Assembly (NCBI GenBank): GCA_032164245.1
Contig: JAVMKO010000006.1
Coordinates: forward strand, 105,603,310 to 105,667,309
Length of the DNA stretch: 64,000 nucleotides
Direction of reading: 5' to 3'
Source: Sternotherus odoratus
Lineage: Eukaryota > Chordata > Testudines > Kinosternidae
The position numbers and the translations under genes are program-made. Of the stretch, positions 11,035 to 23,223 are shown one piece after another (position 1 is the stretch's first letter; each line of letters starts with the position of its first letter). The notes under the pieces were generated by a model. That model saw only the letters and a list, made by a program, of their open reading frames with translations, ran no database searches and was not told the DNA's origin.

Positions 11035-12123
11035 GTTCATGGATATTACTGCTGTTAAAGAAATAATGGAGAATGTAGCTTGTATTGGCAAGGAGAAGAC
11101 TGGGCAGCACAGAGCACATATTTCTGGAGGGAAATTGAAAACTGGGGAGTATGTTGGGGTCACCCTGATGTATAACCAAGGGTGATGAGAGCCTGAGTGT
11201 AACCCAACTATTCCTAGTCAGACTGCAGATACAGACATGCTCAGGGTGTAATTTTCATGCTAGATGGTTGTTTGTAAGTGGCCCAGGTGGAAGCTACTTC
11301 ATCAAGGCATTGCAAGGTTGCAGGCAGGTGTGAGACAGCTGAGGATTAGTCTGGGTTCGACCCTGTTATGTCACAGCCACTAACCTAAAGTATATCCCGG
11401 TAACACCAAAGGTGTGGTGCAGATGGACAGTAGTGTTCGATTGACATGGACAGGTGAGGTCACCACAGCCATGGACCCATGAACTGAACCATGGCTGCAG
11501 ATGCACAAGGCCATTGTGGTCATCACCTCCGTCCAAGGAGATCCATGGCAGGCCCAGTGATGACTCTTCCCTTCTTCACTCTGGTAGCAGAAATTATCCC
11601 CCACGGGTGTGCAGGCTCGGCTGGTATTATCCGTGATCCACGGATCTTGGTGCCACCCTCTCTGAAGTGGTGTCAACCTTTGAGTCATGGCAGGTTTGAT
11701 TGTATTAGGAGGACAAATTGATGATCCAAGGCAGATATCTTTTTAGGTATAATCCATGGGGGAGGGGTTACAAAGAATTTACATAAAGTCCCGCTTCTCT
11801 GATCACTGGTAGAAACAACCAAAAGCCAGCAATGTCTGTATTCACAAACTCCCAAGTTGCTCACTCGAGGTCTCTGCCCGAGAAACACTCTGCCCCTACT
11901 TCCTCCAGGAGTCATGCTCATAACTCTTCTTCCCGCCTTCTCTCATTATATCATTGATTATCTCATTATAAAGGTTATACTCTACAGAGTGTGTTCATCC
12001 TAGTTCTTTACATAGACTATTTCTATGTCTGGAGTTAGAAGAATAAGGTATAAACTTATATTACTGACTTAGACATATAAAGTGGAGGCCATTAAGGGTG
12101 CTTCAGAGTCAATGAACTGTAAA

Positions 12124-12579
12124 TGGCTTGGTTAACCTACCAGCCATCCTGTGTAGGTGTGGGACAACCCAGGAAGAATGGCGACTGGGGTCTTACAGTG
12201 ACATGTCACCATGTCACCTGATACTGAAATCCAAAGGTGGGTTGAATTCCAAACAAAGTAAACCAAGGGATAAACTCCTAACCAATTTTCTAATCTGTTT
12301 ACCGCTGTGCTGGTTTAGTGGTGGGGAGTGCAATCAGGTGAATTCAATTCCCAGCCCATTACAAAATAATTTTACAGAGCCCGTGGGAATATTTTTCATA
12401 ATTATATTGTTATGATTATTAAATGGTTTATATTCCAGCAAGGTCTGCAGGCCCCAACTGAGATCAGTGGATGAAACACGGGAAGCATCACAGGGCCAGA
12501 GAGAGATAGAAAGATTCTATAGGCTAGTGGCTAGAGGCACCCACCTAGCGGATGAGATGTTCATGTCACTCTCCCATGG
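12124..12579 (+). repeat. Left inverted-repeat arm with OR tail relic (U2)
   Basis: Same joined two-block structure as U1. Its inverted partners in this unit are about 13463-13600 and 15450-15765. Confidence 0.65.
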
Positions 12580-12589
12580 GTAATTTAAT

Positions 12590-13745
12590 TAGTTATCCGA
12601 AGTAGAACAACTTTGAGAGGAGAGGTTGGTGTGCTATTCCAGTCTGGGTTGCTCTCACTCGGGGGCTGGGATATTTTTTGGCAATGCAGAAAAACCCAGT
12701 GCATAATGTGCCAGGTTTGGTAACAGGGACTCCCATTGGCATTGTCACCTGAAATTACCTCTGAACCTGTGTTCCCTGTGAGCCTGGGCCTCCAGAACAC
12801 TGCCTTCTCGAGCCAGACACACTCGCCTGCTACAACAGAGACCCAGGGTCTGGGCCACACCACCAAAAGTGCAAATCTAGACTGAAACCAGCTCAGCGGA
12901 ATACCTGTCTCCAGCACTCAGACAACCAGCTCCCAATGGGATCTAAATCGCAAATAAATTCATTTTACCCAGTATAAATCTTATACAGGGTGAAATGATG
13001 AATGTTTGCTCTCTATATTACTGCAAGGAAGATCTGCACAACTATTTGCCCCCCGTTCCCAGGTAACAATTACTGATGCTGAGTTTATAAGTAAACAAAA
13101 GTGATTTTATTATGTATAAGAAGTAGGATTTAAGTGGTTTTCAGTAGGAACAGACAGAGCAAAGTAAGTCACAAAGCAAAATAAAGCAAAACACGCAAGT
13201 CTAAGCTTAATACACTCAGAAATCAGTAACAAATGTTCACCCCATCCCCCGAGTTATTACTTCAGGAAAAATCCTTCTAAGGTCAGATGCTCTTTGTGGT
13301 CTGACTCCAGCCTGTTCTCACCCACCCCTGTGATTAGGGTCCTTTTCTTTCCAGGTGCTTGCAGGTATCTCTGTGGGGTGGGGCGGCCCTCTCTTACACG
13401 AGCTGAAGACACATATGGTTGGCTTCCCCACTTTACATAGAACTTCCCTAGGGTGGGAAACCTTTGTTTGGAATCCCACCCATCTCTGGAAAGGTACCAG
13501 CTTCAGGATGGGTTTCAGTATCAGGTAACACGGTCAAGGTCACCATAAGACCACAGTCTGTTCTTCCTGGATTGTCCCACACATACACAGGAAGGCTTGC
13601 AGGTAAACAGAGTCATTCACAGTTCATCGATTCTAGTTTATACCTTATTCTCCTAACTCCACATTCTCCTAACTCCACAACTATTGGGCTAAAAATTACT
13701 GTGGAAAGGGCCACCACTGACTCCTACAGTGGCTGTGTTGCATCT
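12590..13745 (-). repeat. Interspersed repeat, LTR-retroelement-like (U2)
   Basis: Matches the U1 copy. The poly-C tract is interrupted here, and the stretch ccacagtctgttcttcc has lost two bases relative to U1 and U3. Confidence 0.4.
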
Positions 13746-14959
13746 GTCACCTAAATCCTACACCCACACACACGCATTGGTTTGGGACAAAACTATTAAG
13801 AATATTTGTAATACATATGTGAATAGTTTCAGGTCATTCCAAACACTATTGTTTTTCACAATAACTTCTTAGTCCAGAAGAAATTTTTCACTGATTTCTA
13901 GACACCTTTGTGTCCCAATGTTGGGAAATCCTTAAAGAGACTTTTAGAGAGACATATGAAGTGAAATACAGTCACCTCAGTTTTGTATCATATTCAAAAG
14001 ACCTCACGGGAGAGACAATGATCCAAACCACCTGATTCTCTGGCCCTCTGTTCTCCATTTCCCCAAGGAAAGAGACGGCAATAACATTAATTGCATGTGC
14101 TGTGCACACTTCCTGTCCTAGGAGCAAAGATGCTCCAGGGACCAAATTTCAAAGTAATCAAAGCCAAATTTAACCTCTGACACCCAAGAAAGCAGCTACA
14201 GAGGAATTATGGGTAACATTGGTGTGGTTAGCAAACAGGGAAATATTTGACTCTAAGTCTGATCCTTTTCAACTCATTGTAAGTGAAGGGAGCAAAAACA
14301 AAGAGGTACCATCAAGTCATGCGCAAACAAGTCAGTTTCAAAGCATTTCAGCCTTTAATTATAATGACATTCACATGAAGGGAATGAAGGAATTCTGCTG
14401 AGAATAAAAGTTTCTAAATATATGAACCTATCAAAAGACAGAAAGAGCTCTATTGGGGATGGAGAAGAGTGATGGAGAAGGAGAGCAAAATAGCTTTAAT
14501 AGGAAGAGGGGAAACTCCCCCCATCACTTCAGGGAATGTCTATAATGAAGCCATATTATACGATATTAAATTGATTCAGCTATGGTGTGTAGTAGGTGGG
14601 TCCATGGGAGAATTACACTGAGGTTGAGTACAGGCAAACTGTCTCCCATAGGTTGTAAACAGTCCTTCCCCCACCCTATGTACGACGGAGAGATGTTGAA
14701 CTATTTTTTAAGCGTAAACCAGGCTGCAGACAAGCTGCCGACAGAAAAGAACAGTTGGGAAATAAAGTCCTATCTCCCTGCCAGGGCAGCCGAATCCCCT
14801 TCGAGTCTCTTTGTTCAGGCTAGTTGGAAATATTCCAAATGCTGCAGTTTCCCAGTAAAGATTATTCTGCGTTCTGATCATGCTCAGAGTCAGGCTGTGT
14901 CTGTATAGTGGACACTCCATCTGTGTGTGTGTGTGTGCGCACGCACATTGGCACTCTGT

Positions 14960-15006
14960 GTTCCATTTCCATAAGGAAAGAGACGGTAACAACATTAATT
15001 GCATGT
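14960..15006 (+). repeat. Ectopic 47-bp patch copied from elsewhere in the unit
   Basis: The stretch from ttccatttcc to aattgcatgt repeats the sequence at about 14053-14099, some 900 bp away in the same orientation. U1, U3, U6 and U8 have an unrelated sequence (gtgtgcatat...) at this place. U4 has the same patch at about 31312-31358. Confidence 0.7.
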
Positions 15007-15119
15007 TGCGTGGTGTTTGGTACAGTTGAACTGAATGAGAGGTCTGGGCAGGTGTGTGTCCCTTGCCCTGTCCAGTGCTCAGGCTGGTGTCCCCCCTCCT
15101 CCCAGTGCCGGGCTCCTTG

Positions 15120-15360
15120 TGAGATCAGAGAATCGTAGAACTGGAGGGGATCACGAAAGCTCATCTACTCCAGTCCCCTGCACTCACAGCACAACTGAGT
15201 ATTATCCAGACCATCCACAACAGGTAGAGATTCTACAACCTTCCGAGGCAAATAATTCCAGAGTTTAAGCACCCTCGTGGTTGGGATGTTTCTCCTAATG
15301 TCCAACCTAAACTGCCACTGCTGAAACTGAAGTCCATCAGTTCTTGTCCTATCCTCTCCA
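15120..15360 (-). mobile_element. CR1 LINE 3' fragment (U2)
   Basis: Same insertion as in U1, with a private internal deletion at about 15220: ccacaacag joins directly to gtagagattc, while U4 keeps the intervening sequence. Confidence 0.65.
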
Positions 15361-15736
15361 CTTCCCTACTCCCTCCCCCCCCACACACATTGTTTTGCAA
15401 TTTTATTCCTAAACTATTTGTGGCAAGTTGGGAAACAGAAACCCCTTTGGAACTGACACCTGATGTGCTTAGATTCGAAGTTGAACATCTCATCCCCCTA
15501 GGTGGACACGCCTAGACACTAGTTTCTAAAATAATTCCCTCTTTCGGGACCTGTGAGTCTTCCTCAGGTTTTCTCCATGGTTCTCAGTTGTAGCCTACAG
15601 ACCCTCTTCAAATAAAAACAAATGAATAATACTAACAATATAAAAATGAACGATACTACCACGGTTCTGCAAATTTATTTTGTACTGGGCTGGGAATTAA
15701 ATTAATTAAATTAAACCAGTACAGAGTTAAACAGAT

Positions 15737-16675
15737 TCAAGAATTGGTTAGGAGTTTATTTGTTGTTCTCCGCAGGGCGTCCTTCACCTCCCGGTTCCTC
15801 AGGCTGTAGATGAGGGGGTTCAACATGGGGATCACCAATGTGTAAAATACTGAGGCCACTTTGTCGGTATCCATGGAATAGTTGGAGGTGGGTCGTAAAT
15901 ACATGAAGAGTTGGGTGCCATAAAACAGGGCCACAGCAGTAAAGTGGAAAGCGCAGGTGGAGAAGGCTTTGCACCGGCCCCTGGCGGAGCGGATCTGCAA
16001 GATGGTGGATATGATATATACATAGGAGAGGAGGACGGTCACAAAGCCGATCCCTGTAATGCAGCCAATGAAAGCAAACATCAGAATCTCGTTGTTGCGG
16101 GTGTCAGAACAGGAGAGTGCCAACATTGGGGGGATGTCACAGAAGAAATGTCTGATGATGTTGGAGCTGCAGAATGACAGCCAAAACGTAAAACACGTGT
16201 GTATCACTGAATCCACCAACCCCACAGTGTACACCCCAGCAACCAGCTGTTTGCAAAGCTGCCTGGACATAGTGACGGTATAGAGCAGCGGGTTACAGAT
16301 GGCCACATAGCGGTCATAGGCCATCACAGCCAGCAAGAGGCACTCAGCATCTCCAAAAATGTTGCAGAGAAACATTTGCACAGTACAGGCAGTGTAAGAA
16401 ATGTTTTTCCTCTCAGCTAAGAAAGTCAACAGGATTGTAGGGGAAATTATCGAGGATAGGCAGAGGTCACATAAAGACACATTCCTCAGGAAAAAGTACA
16501 TGGGGGTGTGGAGTTGGGTATCAATCACGATTAACAAGATCATCCCCCCATTCACCACCAAGGTGATACCATAAATCAGTAGGAACATCATAAACAGGGG
16601 AACCTGCAGTTCCGGACGATCTGTCAGTCCTGAGAGAATGAACTCAGTCACCTCTGAGTGATTTCCCTTTTCCAT
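15737..16675 (-). CDS. Class II olfactory receptor, B-type (OR2)
   Basis: 312 residues with the full motif set: N5 sequon, [33 protein letters not shown] and [12 protein letters not shown]. It differs from A-type receptors mainly in TM1-TM5. TM5 residues 197-214 carry [14 protein letters not shown] where A-types have [15 protein letters not shown] second sequon, N265-Y-S, lies in the third extracellular loop and is shared only with OR4. W165 and F245 differ from most copies (R/Q and L). G41 of the TM1 GN motif is V, with N42 kept. AATAAA lies in the codons for T-N-K near the end, and another minus-strand AATAAA lies about 330 bp downstream (15407-15402). Confidence 0.95.
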   Translation of the reverse strand: MEKGNHSEVTEFILSGLTDRPELQVPLFMMFLLIYGITLVVNGGMILLIVIDTQLHTPMYFFLRNVSLCDLCLSSIISPTILLTFLAERKNISYTACTVQMFLCNIFGDAECLLLAVMAYDRYVAICNPLLYTVTMSRQLCKQLVAGVYTVGLVDSVIHTCFTFWLSFCSSNIIRHFFCDIPPMLALSCSDTRNNEILMFAFIGCITGIGFVTVLLSYVYIISTILQIRSARGRCKAFSTCAFHFTAVALFYGTQLFMYLRPTSNYSMDTDKVASVFYTLVIPMLNPLIYSLRNREVKDALRRTTNKLLTNS

Positions 16676-17203
16676 CTCTTCTGAGCAGAGATGTGGGCAG
16701 GTGAATGGTGCGGAAAACTTGTCCCTTCTCTGTAATGAAGTAAGTGAAGATAAACGGAGATCAGTTTGTTAATGGAAATCAGTACCCACTCAGGGAAGGT
16801 CTTAGTCTACAGATCCAGATGTTCACAGCTGGTCATTCCAGGTTTTCGATGACATGCACACACTTTGCAAATCCAATAACACAAAGGTCAGTCATGCCCC
16901 AAACGAACACTCCTGTTCACTAATCCGAACAGCATAACTGTGACTTGTGACTCTGCTGTGAGTGAATCAGTCTGAAGAGATTATTCTTCAGCTCAAGAAG
17001 GGGGGAGAGTAAAGGAGTGTCAATCTTTCTACCCCCCTTGAGCAAGGGGAGCTCTGTGGCTTGGCATGTCAGTTTGCCCCAAAGCTTAATTAGCAGAATG
17101 AGCAACTTTACCCCAGTTACTTTAGCCTGTATGAAAACCCAGAGACATAATGGAAAGCCCTGGCTTTGGTGACCATTTACTTGCTTATTTTTTCCAATCA
17201 AGG

Positions 17204-17283
17204 AGGTCGCTCCTTAGCTGAATGGATAGGAGTTGGGGCTGAGGCTTTTAGTGCTGGAGGTCTTGAGTAAAATACCGGCTGAT
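17204..17283 (+). other. tRNA-like block (U2)
   Basis: A better box A match (tagctgaatgg) than U1, with a weaker box B (ggtcttgagtaaaatacc). Confidence 0.3.
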
Positions 17284-18244
17284 CACCTTGGTCTCTGGCG
17301 TGTGGTACGGTGATGTTGGAGAATCGCACGAACCTGCTGAGAAGAGAGAGAGAGATGTGGTGGCATTTCCCCCTGACAGAAACTGCCAGTTGGATCATTC
17401 GGGAAGTTTTATACTGAGATGTGTGATCTATGGGACAGGATCCCTTAAGCAACTGGGAATAGTTGAGCTCAGAGCACCAGAACACCTAATTAATGCATTC
17501 AGTGAACCAAATCACCTTGGTGTAATTGGTGCCCTGGAGATTAATTTGACCTGCTCTTTCTTACCTTGTTATTAAATGATGCAATTTCTACCATAGTTAC
17601 AGAGTATGATCTGTTGAGTAGAGAATCCAATTTCCCACTAAATAAAACTTCCCATGAAAAATTTTCAACTAGCCTTAGCAACATATTTGGGATTTAAGGA
17701 ACAGAAAGTGAGATTCAGGTGAAACGTACTTGTAGTTTGCAGTTGTAGCTGATATCTTCTCATTCATTCCTGGTTTCAGAATAACTTCATTGTCCTGGCC
17801 CCAATAGGTGGAATGTAAAACCGGTAAAACATGTAGGATTATCTAGCTATTTATAGCATGCCAATCACCATGGTATCCTATGTCCTTCCCTTGCTAGGTT
17901 ACTCCCCAAAGTAGGGAAGATAGGTTCACTCATTTTGCTTGATGGTTACCACATGGTGGCCAGATGAGCTGAGGAGGAGACCACTACAGACTTCTGCAGT
18001 TACCAAACTATCCCTCTTGCATGAATATTATCTGAACACAGGATTCAGCTTTAAAATCTAAATAAATCTATGAGTCAACTACAAATAGCCATGCTCTCAC
18101 TGTAAATATTAATACAATTTTTGGATAATGTATGTGAAGTTATAATACTACACTGTATCCTGTTAATAATACATGTCCAGACTGAGGCTAGCAAATGGGT
18201 CTGTCCTAAATGAAGAAATGTGTACTCTGTATATTTTTGTATAT

Positions 18245-18745
18245 AACCCTAAACAGTAACCTGCGTCATCAAGCAGGAAGGGATACAAAGGAAGCCCCAA
18301 AAGTGAGGGAAAAGCAGCAGGGAACATCCTTCTACATAGACCTATTGTATTCTGGTAACCAAGTGGAAATGTTTCTCAAACGGGGATCAGACTATAAAAA
18401 GAAGAGGCAGACATTCCAAGACACCTCTCTCTCTCTCTCTGCCCATTGATTCACTGCATCTGAAGAGATAAAGGAATCAGTCATTAGACTGGGGGAGGTG
18501 TCCTGACCTAAGAAGCTTGGTCAGTAAAACTGCTCAAAGCATGTGGTGAGGAAACTTTTGCTTTAAATTGCACATCATTTGTTAACTTAGGCAAAAGTTG
18601 CATTCTATGTTTATTTTTCTTGGAACCATGTCTGACTTCTAGGCCTCCTTATTTACACTCACTTAAAATCTATCTTTGTAGTCAATGAACTTTCTTTGAT
18701 TGTTTTTTCTAACCGAGTTTCTTGAAATACAAGTGTCTGAGAAAC
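18245..18745 (+). repeat. LTR-like module, first copy in U3
   Basis: TATA-like tataaaaag at 18393-18401. The poly(A) hexamer is mutated (aatgaa, near 18684). This copy has no Tigger-like element upstream: the empty site lies near 18125-18145. Confidence 0.35.
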
Positions 18746-19224
18746 AAAGTTGCATGGATATTAGTTCTGTTAAATAAATAATGGAGAATGTATCTTTTAT
18801 TGTCCAGGAGAGGACTGGGCAGCACAGGATGTACATTTGAGGAGGGAAATCAATGACTAGGGAGTGTGTTGGGGTCACCCTGCAGTATAACCAAGAGTGG
18901 TGAGAGCCTGAGTGTAACCCAACTATTCCTGACCGGGTTGCACTTACACACATGCTCAGGGTGTGATGTGCTCGCTTGATGGTTGTTTGTGAGTGGTCCA
19001 GGAGGAAGCCACTTCATCAAGGCATTGCACGGTTGCAGGCAGTTGTGACACAGCTGCAGATTAGTCTCGTTTGGACCCTGCTATATGTCACAGTCACCAA
19101 GCTAGAAAATATCCCAGTCACATAAAAGGTGTGGTGCTGACTGACAGTAGTGTTTGATTGACATGAACAGGTGAGGTCACCACAGCGATAGGCCCATGCA
19201 CTGATCCATGGCTGTGGATGCACA

Positions 19225-19508
19225 AGGAGATCTTGGAGCTGGATTCTGCATAGGAGAGGGGAAGGGTTTTCCACCCACAAGAGAGAGACTATATGTGCCC
19301 CTTGGGAAACCTCTCCTTTTTGTCTTCAGCTGACCCAAATTATAGCCTCCCCACCCCAAGGAGAAGCCTGAATGAAACTGGAAGAAAGGACAGTAACTAC
19401 GGGAATTTGAGTGATTGCTCGACCCAGATTAGGAAGAAATCTAGTCTGTAAAAGAGGCTTGTTGGAACAACTCTTAGGGTGAGATTTACCTGCATGTAGT
19501 TTTACAGA
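19225..19508 (+). repeat. 280-bp interspersed repeat fragment (U3)
   Basis: Begins at gagatcttggagctgg and ends near tttacctgcatgtag. It replaces the usual unit sequence at this point and recurs in U5 (35598-35885) and U7 (52238-52565). It resembles the 5' part of the LTR-like repeat found on the minus strand of other units (recollection). Confidence 0.4.
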
Positions 19509-19687
19509 GTAGGAGGTTGAATAGTTGAATAGTTGAATGGAAAATCCAATTTCCCATCAAAAACACTTCTCATGAAAAATGTTCGAGAAATTTGGGATCA
19601 AATGAACAGAAAATCTGATCTTTATTTCCCAGAAATATACAAACTTATTCTCTCATTTCTCCACCTTCTTCCTCTTCTTCCGCTCCT

Positions 19688-20460
19688 CAATCTTACTTCC
19701 CTGATTCATTACAAGTTGTGCTATGCTCTGCTATAACGTTGTTTGGCTGCCTGCTTTGTCCACAGCTGGCAGCCCCCCTATGCCCACCCCCAGAGCCTCC
19801 CGCCAGTGTACCACACAGATCAGCATCTTCACCCTGCTCCCCCCACATCCTGCCCATGGCAATCAGCTGGTTTGCGGCGTTTAGGAGGCATGGGGTGGAG
19901 GGGGAGGAGCGAGGCCACGGCGTGCGGAGTTAAAGCAGAGGAGGTGCAGTGGAGAAGAGGCAGGTTAAGGGAGGTGTTTTCGGGGAAGGGGTGGAGTGGG
20001 TGAGCCAAGAGTTGAGCCCCCCACTCCTGGAACTTGCAGAGTTAGGGAAGCTGCCGCTGCTCCTGTGCAACATGCTTCTCCTAACCTAGGGCACTCTCGC
20101 CCTCCTTGCCCACCTCATTATCTGCAGTGCCACTGGACTGTGCCTGTGTGGAGTTAGGTGGGGGCACATCCCACTGCTTCATATTCAACAATGATGTTCC
20201 CATTGCTTCATACACAGCAATTACGACTGTAGTGTTACACTGTTTTAAAAACTTATACCTCTATGAAATTGCATGTTTAAAATTGTTTAAAATGTATGTA
20301 AAGCCTTTTGTCTGCCCCCAAAAAATATTTCTCGGGATTCTAATCCCTGCCCCACCCCATTTACATTAAGTGAAAGGATATTAAGCGAAATAAATTTCCT
20401 CAGAAGAATTAAAGTTACATTTTTCAGGAACAGAACTACAACGTTCAGTGAGGAGTTCCT
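19688..20460. mobile_element. Tigger-like element, 5'-truncated (U3)
   Basis: The first 40 or so bases with the left terminal repeat are missing; the sequence resumes at caatcttacttccctg after a deletion of about 360 bp relative to U1. The right end is intact. Confidence 0.5.
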
Positions 20461-20589
20461 GTATGGGAAGTTATAAGATGACCCAGCATCAGGTTAATAA
20501 CACATATTCCAAACTCAGGCTGGCAAACTGGTCTGTCTCAAACAAAGAAATGTGTGCTCTGCTTAATTTTGTATCTAAATGATAACCAG

Positions 20590-20730
20590 AGTCATCAAGC
20601 AGGAAGGGAAACAAAGGAAGCCCTTTGTTTGTGAGGAAAAAGCAGCAGGGAACATCTTTTTACATAGACATTTTTTCTTCTGGTAACCAGGTAAAACTGA
20701 TTCTCAAAGAGGGGCTATGACTATAAAAAG
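20590..20730 (+). repeat. LTR-like module, second copy in U3, truncated
   Basis: Cut off immediately after the TATA box (tataaaaag ending near 20730). The next base belongs to the minus-strand repeat, so the transcribed part and AATAAA are gone. Confidence 0.45.
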
Positions 20731-21190
20731 CCCTTTGTGATCTGACTCCAGCCTGTTCTCACCCACCCCTGTGATTAGGGTCCTTTTCTTTCCAGGTGCT
20801 TGCAGGTATCTCTGTAGGGTGGGGCGGCCCTCTCTTACACGAGCTGAAGACACATATGGTTGGCTTCCCCACTTTACATAGAACTTCCCTAGGGTGGGAA
20901 ACCTTTGTTTGGAATCCCACCCATCTCTGGAAAGGTACCAGCTTCAGGATGGATTTCAGTATCAGGTAACACGGTCAAGGTCACCATAAGACCACAGTCT
21001 GTGTTCTTCCTGGATTGTCCCACACATACACAGGAAGGCTTGCAGGTAAACAGAGTCATTCACAGTTCATCGATTCTAGTTTATACCTTATTCTCCTAAC
21101 TCCACATTCTCCTAACTCCACAACTATTGGGCTAAAAATTACTGTGGAAAGGGCACCACTGACTCCTACAGTGGCTGTGTTGCATCTGTC
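20731..21190 (-). repeat. Interspersed repeat, truncated copy (U3)
   Basis: Begins at ccctttgtgatctgactcc, equivalent to about 4405 in U1. The AATAAA part is lost in the U3 deletion. Confidence 0.4.
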
Positions 21191-22573
21191 ACCTAAATCC
21201 TACACCCACACACACGCATTGGTTTGGGACAAAACTATTAAGAGTATTTGTAATACATATGTGAATAGTTTCAGGTCGTTCCAAACACTATTGTTTTTCA
21301 CAATAACTTCTTAGTCCAGAAGAAATTTTTCACTGATTTCTAGACACCTTTGTGTCCCAATGTTGGGAAATCCTTAAAGAGACTTTTAGAGAGACATATG
21401 AAGTGAAATACAGTCACCTCAGTTTTGTATCATATTCAAAAGACCTCACGGGAGAGACAATGATCCAGACCACCTGATTCTCTGGCCCTCTGTGCTCCAT
21501 TTCCACAAGGAAAGAGACGGCAATAACATTAATTGCATGTGCTGTGCACACTCCTTGTCCTAGGAGCAAAGATGCTCCAGGGACCAAATTTCAAAGTAAT
21601 CAAAGCCAAATTTAACCTCTGACACCCAAGAAAGCAGCTACAGAGGAATTATGGGTAACATTGGTGTGGTTAGCAAACAGGGAAATATTTGACTCTAAGT
21701 CTGATACTTTTCAACTCATTGGAAGTGAAGGGAACAACAACAAAGAGGTACCACCAAGTCATGGACAAACAAGTCAGTTTTAGAGCATTTCAGCCTTTAA
21801 TTGTAATGGCATTCATATAAAGGGAAGGAAGGAATTATGCTAAGAATAAAAAAATGTGAATATATTTACCTATTAAAAGAAGAATAGAGCTATATAAGGG
21901 ATGGAGAAGAGTGGTAGAGAAGGAGAGAAAAATAGCTTTAATAGGAATGGAGGAAACTCCCCCATCACTTCAGGGAATGTCTATACTGAAGCTATATTAT
22001 ACTATATTAAATTGATTCAGCTATGGTGTGTAGATGCACCCTAGTGGAAATGCTTTCCACATGGATGAAAGAGGTTTTTCCATCGATGCAGTTAATCCAT
22101 GTCTCCGAGAGGCAGTAGCTAGGTCCATGGGAGAATTACACTGAGGTTGAGTACAAACAAACTGCCTCGAACACGGTGTGAACAGTCCTTCCCCCACCCC
22201 ATGTACGACGGAGAGGAGATGAACTATGTTTTAAACATAAACCAGGCTGCAGAGAAGCTGCCAACAGAAAAGACCAGCTGGAAAATAGAGTTCTATCTCC
22301 CTGCCAGAGCAGCAGAATCCCCTTTTTTCCCTCTTCATTCAGGCTAGTTGGAAATATTCCAGTTGTCCTAGTTTCCCAGTACAGATTATTCAGCATTCTA
22401 ATCATGCTCGGAGTCAAGCTGTGTGTGTGTGTGTGGTGGGCATTGGCACCCTGTGTGTGCATATCGTGTTGGGTACAGTGGAGCTGAGTGACAGGTTTGG
22501 GCAGGTGTGTGTCATTTGCTCTGCCCAGTGCTCAGGCTGACATCCGCCCTCCTCCCAGTGCAGAGATCCTTGT

Positions 22574-22840
22574 GAGATCAGAGAATCGTAAGACTGGAGG
22601 TGACCGTGAGAGCTCATCTAATGCAGTCCCCTGCACTCACAGCACAACTGACTTATCTAAACCATCCCTCAAAGGGGTTTGTATCACTGCTCTTAAAAAT
22701 CTCCAAAGGTAGAGATTCTACATCCTTCCTAGGACAATAATTCCAGTGTTTAAGCAGCCTTATCATTGGGAAGTTTCTCCTAATGTCCAACCCAAACTGC
22801 AATTGAAGTCCATCAGTTGTTGTCCTATCCTCTACTCTTC
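22574..22840 (-). mobile_element. CR1 LINE 3' fragment (U3)
   Basis: Same insertion as in U1, with a few substitutions. Confidence 0.65.
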
Positions 22841-23223
22841 CCTACACCCCCACACACATTGTTTTGAAATTTAATTCCTAAACTATTTGTGGCAGGTTGA
22901 GTCACAGAAACCCCTTTGGAACTGACACATGATGTCCTTAGATGTGAAGTTGAACATCTCACTCCCTAGATGGATGCCCCTAGTCAATAGTTTATAATAT
23001 CATTCCCTCTTTCGGGACCTGTGAGTGTTCCTTGGGTTTTCTCCATTGATCTCAGTTGGAACCCACAGACCTTGTTGAAATACAAACAAATTAATAACAA
23101 TAATAACACTAGAAAAATGAACAATACTACCCCGGCTCTGCAAAACTATTTTGTAATGGGCTGGGAATTAAATTCACCTGTCTCCACTCCCCATCATGAA
23201 ACCAGTATGAGAGTTAAACAGAT

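Larger units (their letters stand above)
8764..17575. repeat. Tandem unit U2 (B-type)
   Basis: Bases 8890-13239 are almost identical to 1-4350 (four single-base differences noticed), and from about 14.2 kb on the unit matches U4 instead. Non-genic content: 8764-9596 spacer; 9597-10409 Tigger-like; 10529-11034 LTR-like; 11035-12123 spacer, nothing recognised; 12124-12579 left arm; 12590-13745 minus-strand repeat; 13750-15115 spacer with a TG run near 14920-14937; 15120-15360 CR1; 15450-15765 right arm; 16680-17203 OR 5' flank; 17204-17283 tRNA-like; the remainder is featureless. Confidence 0.85.
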
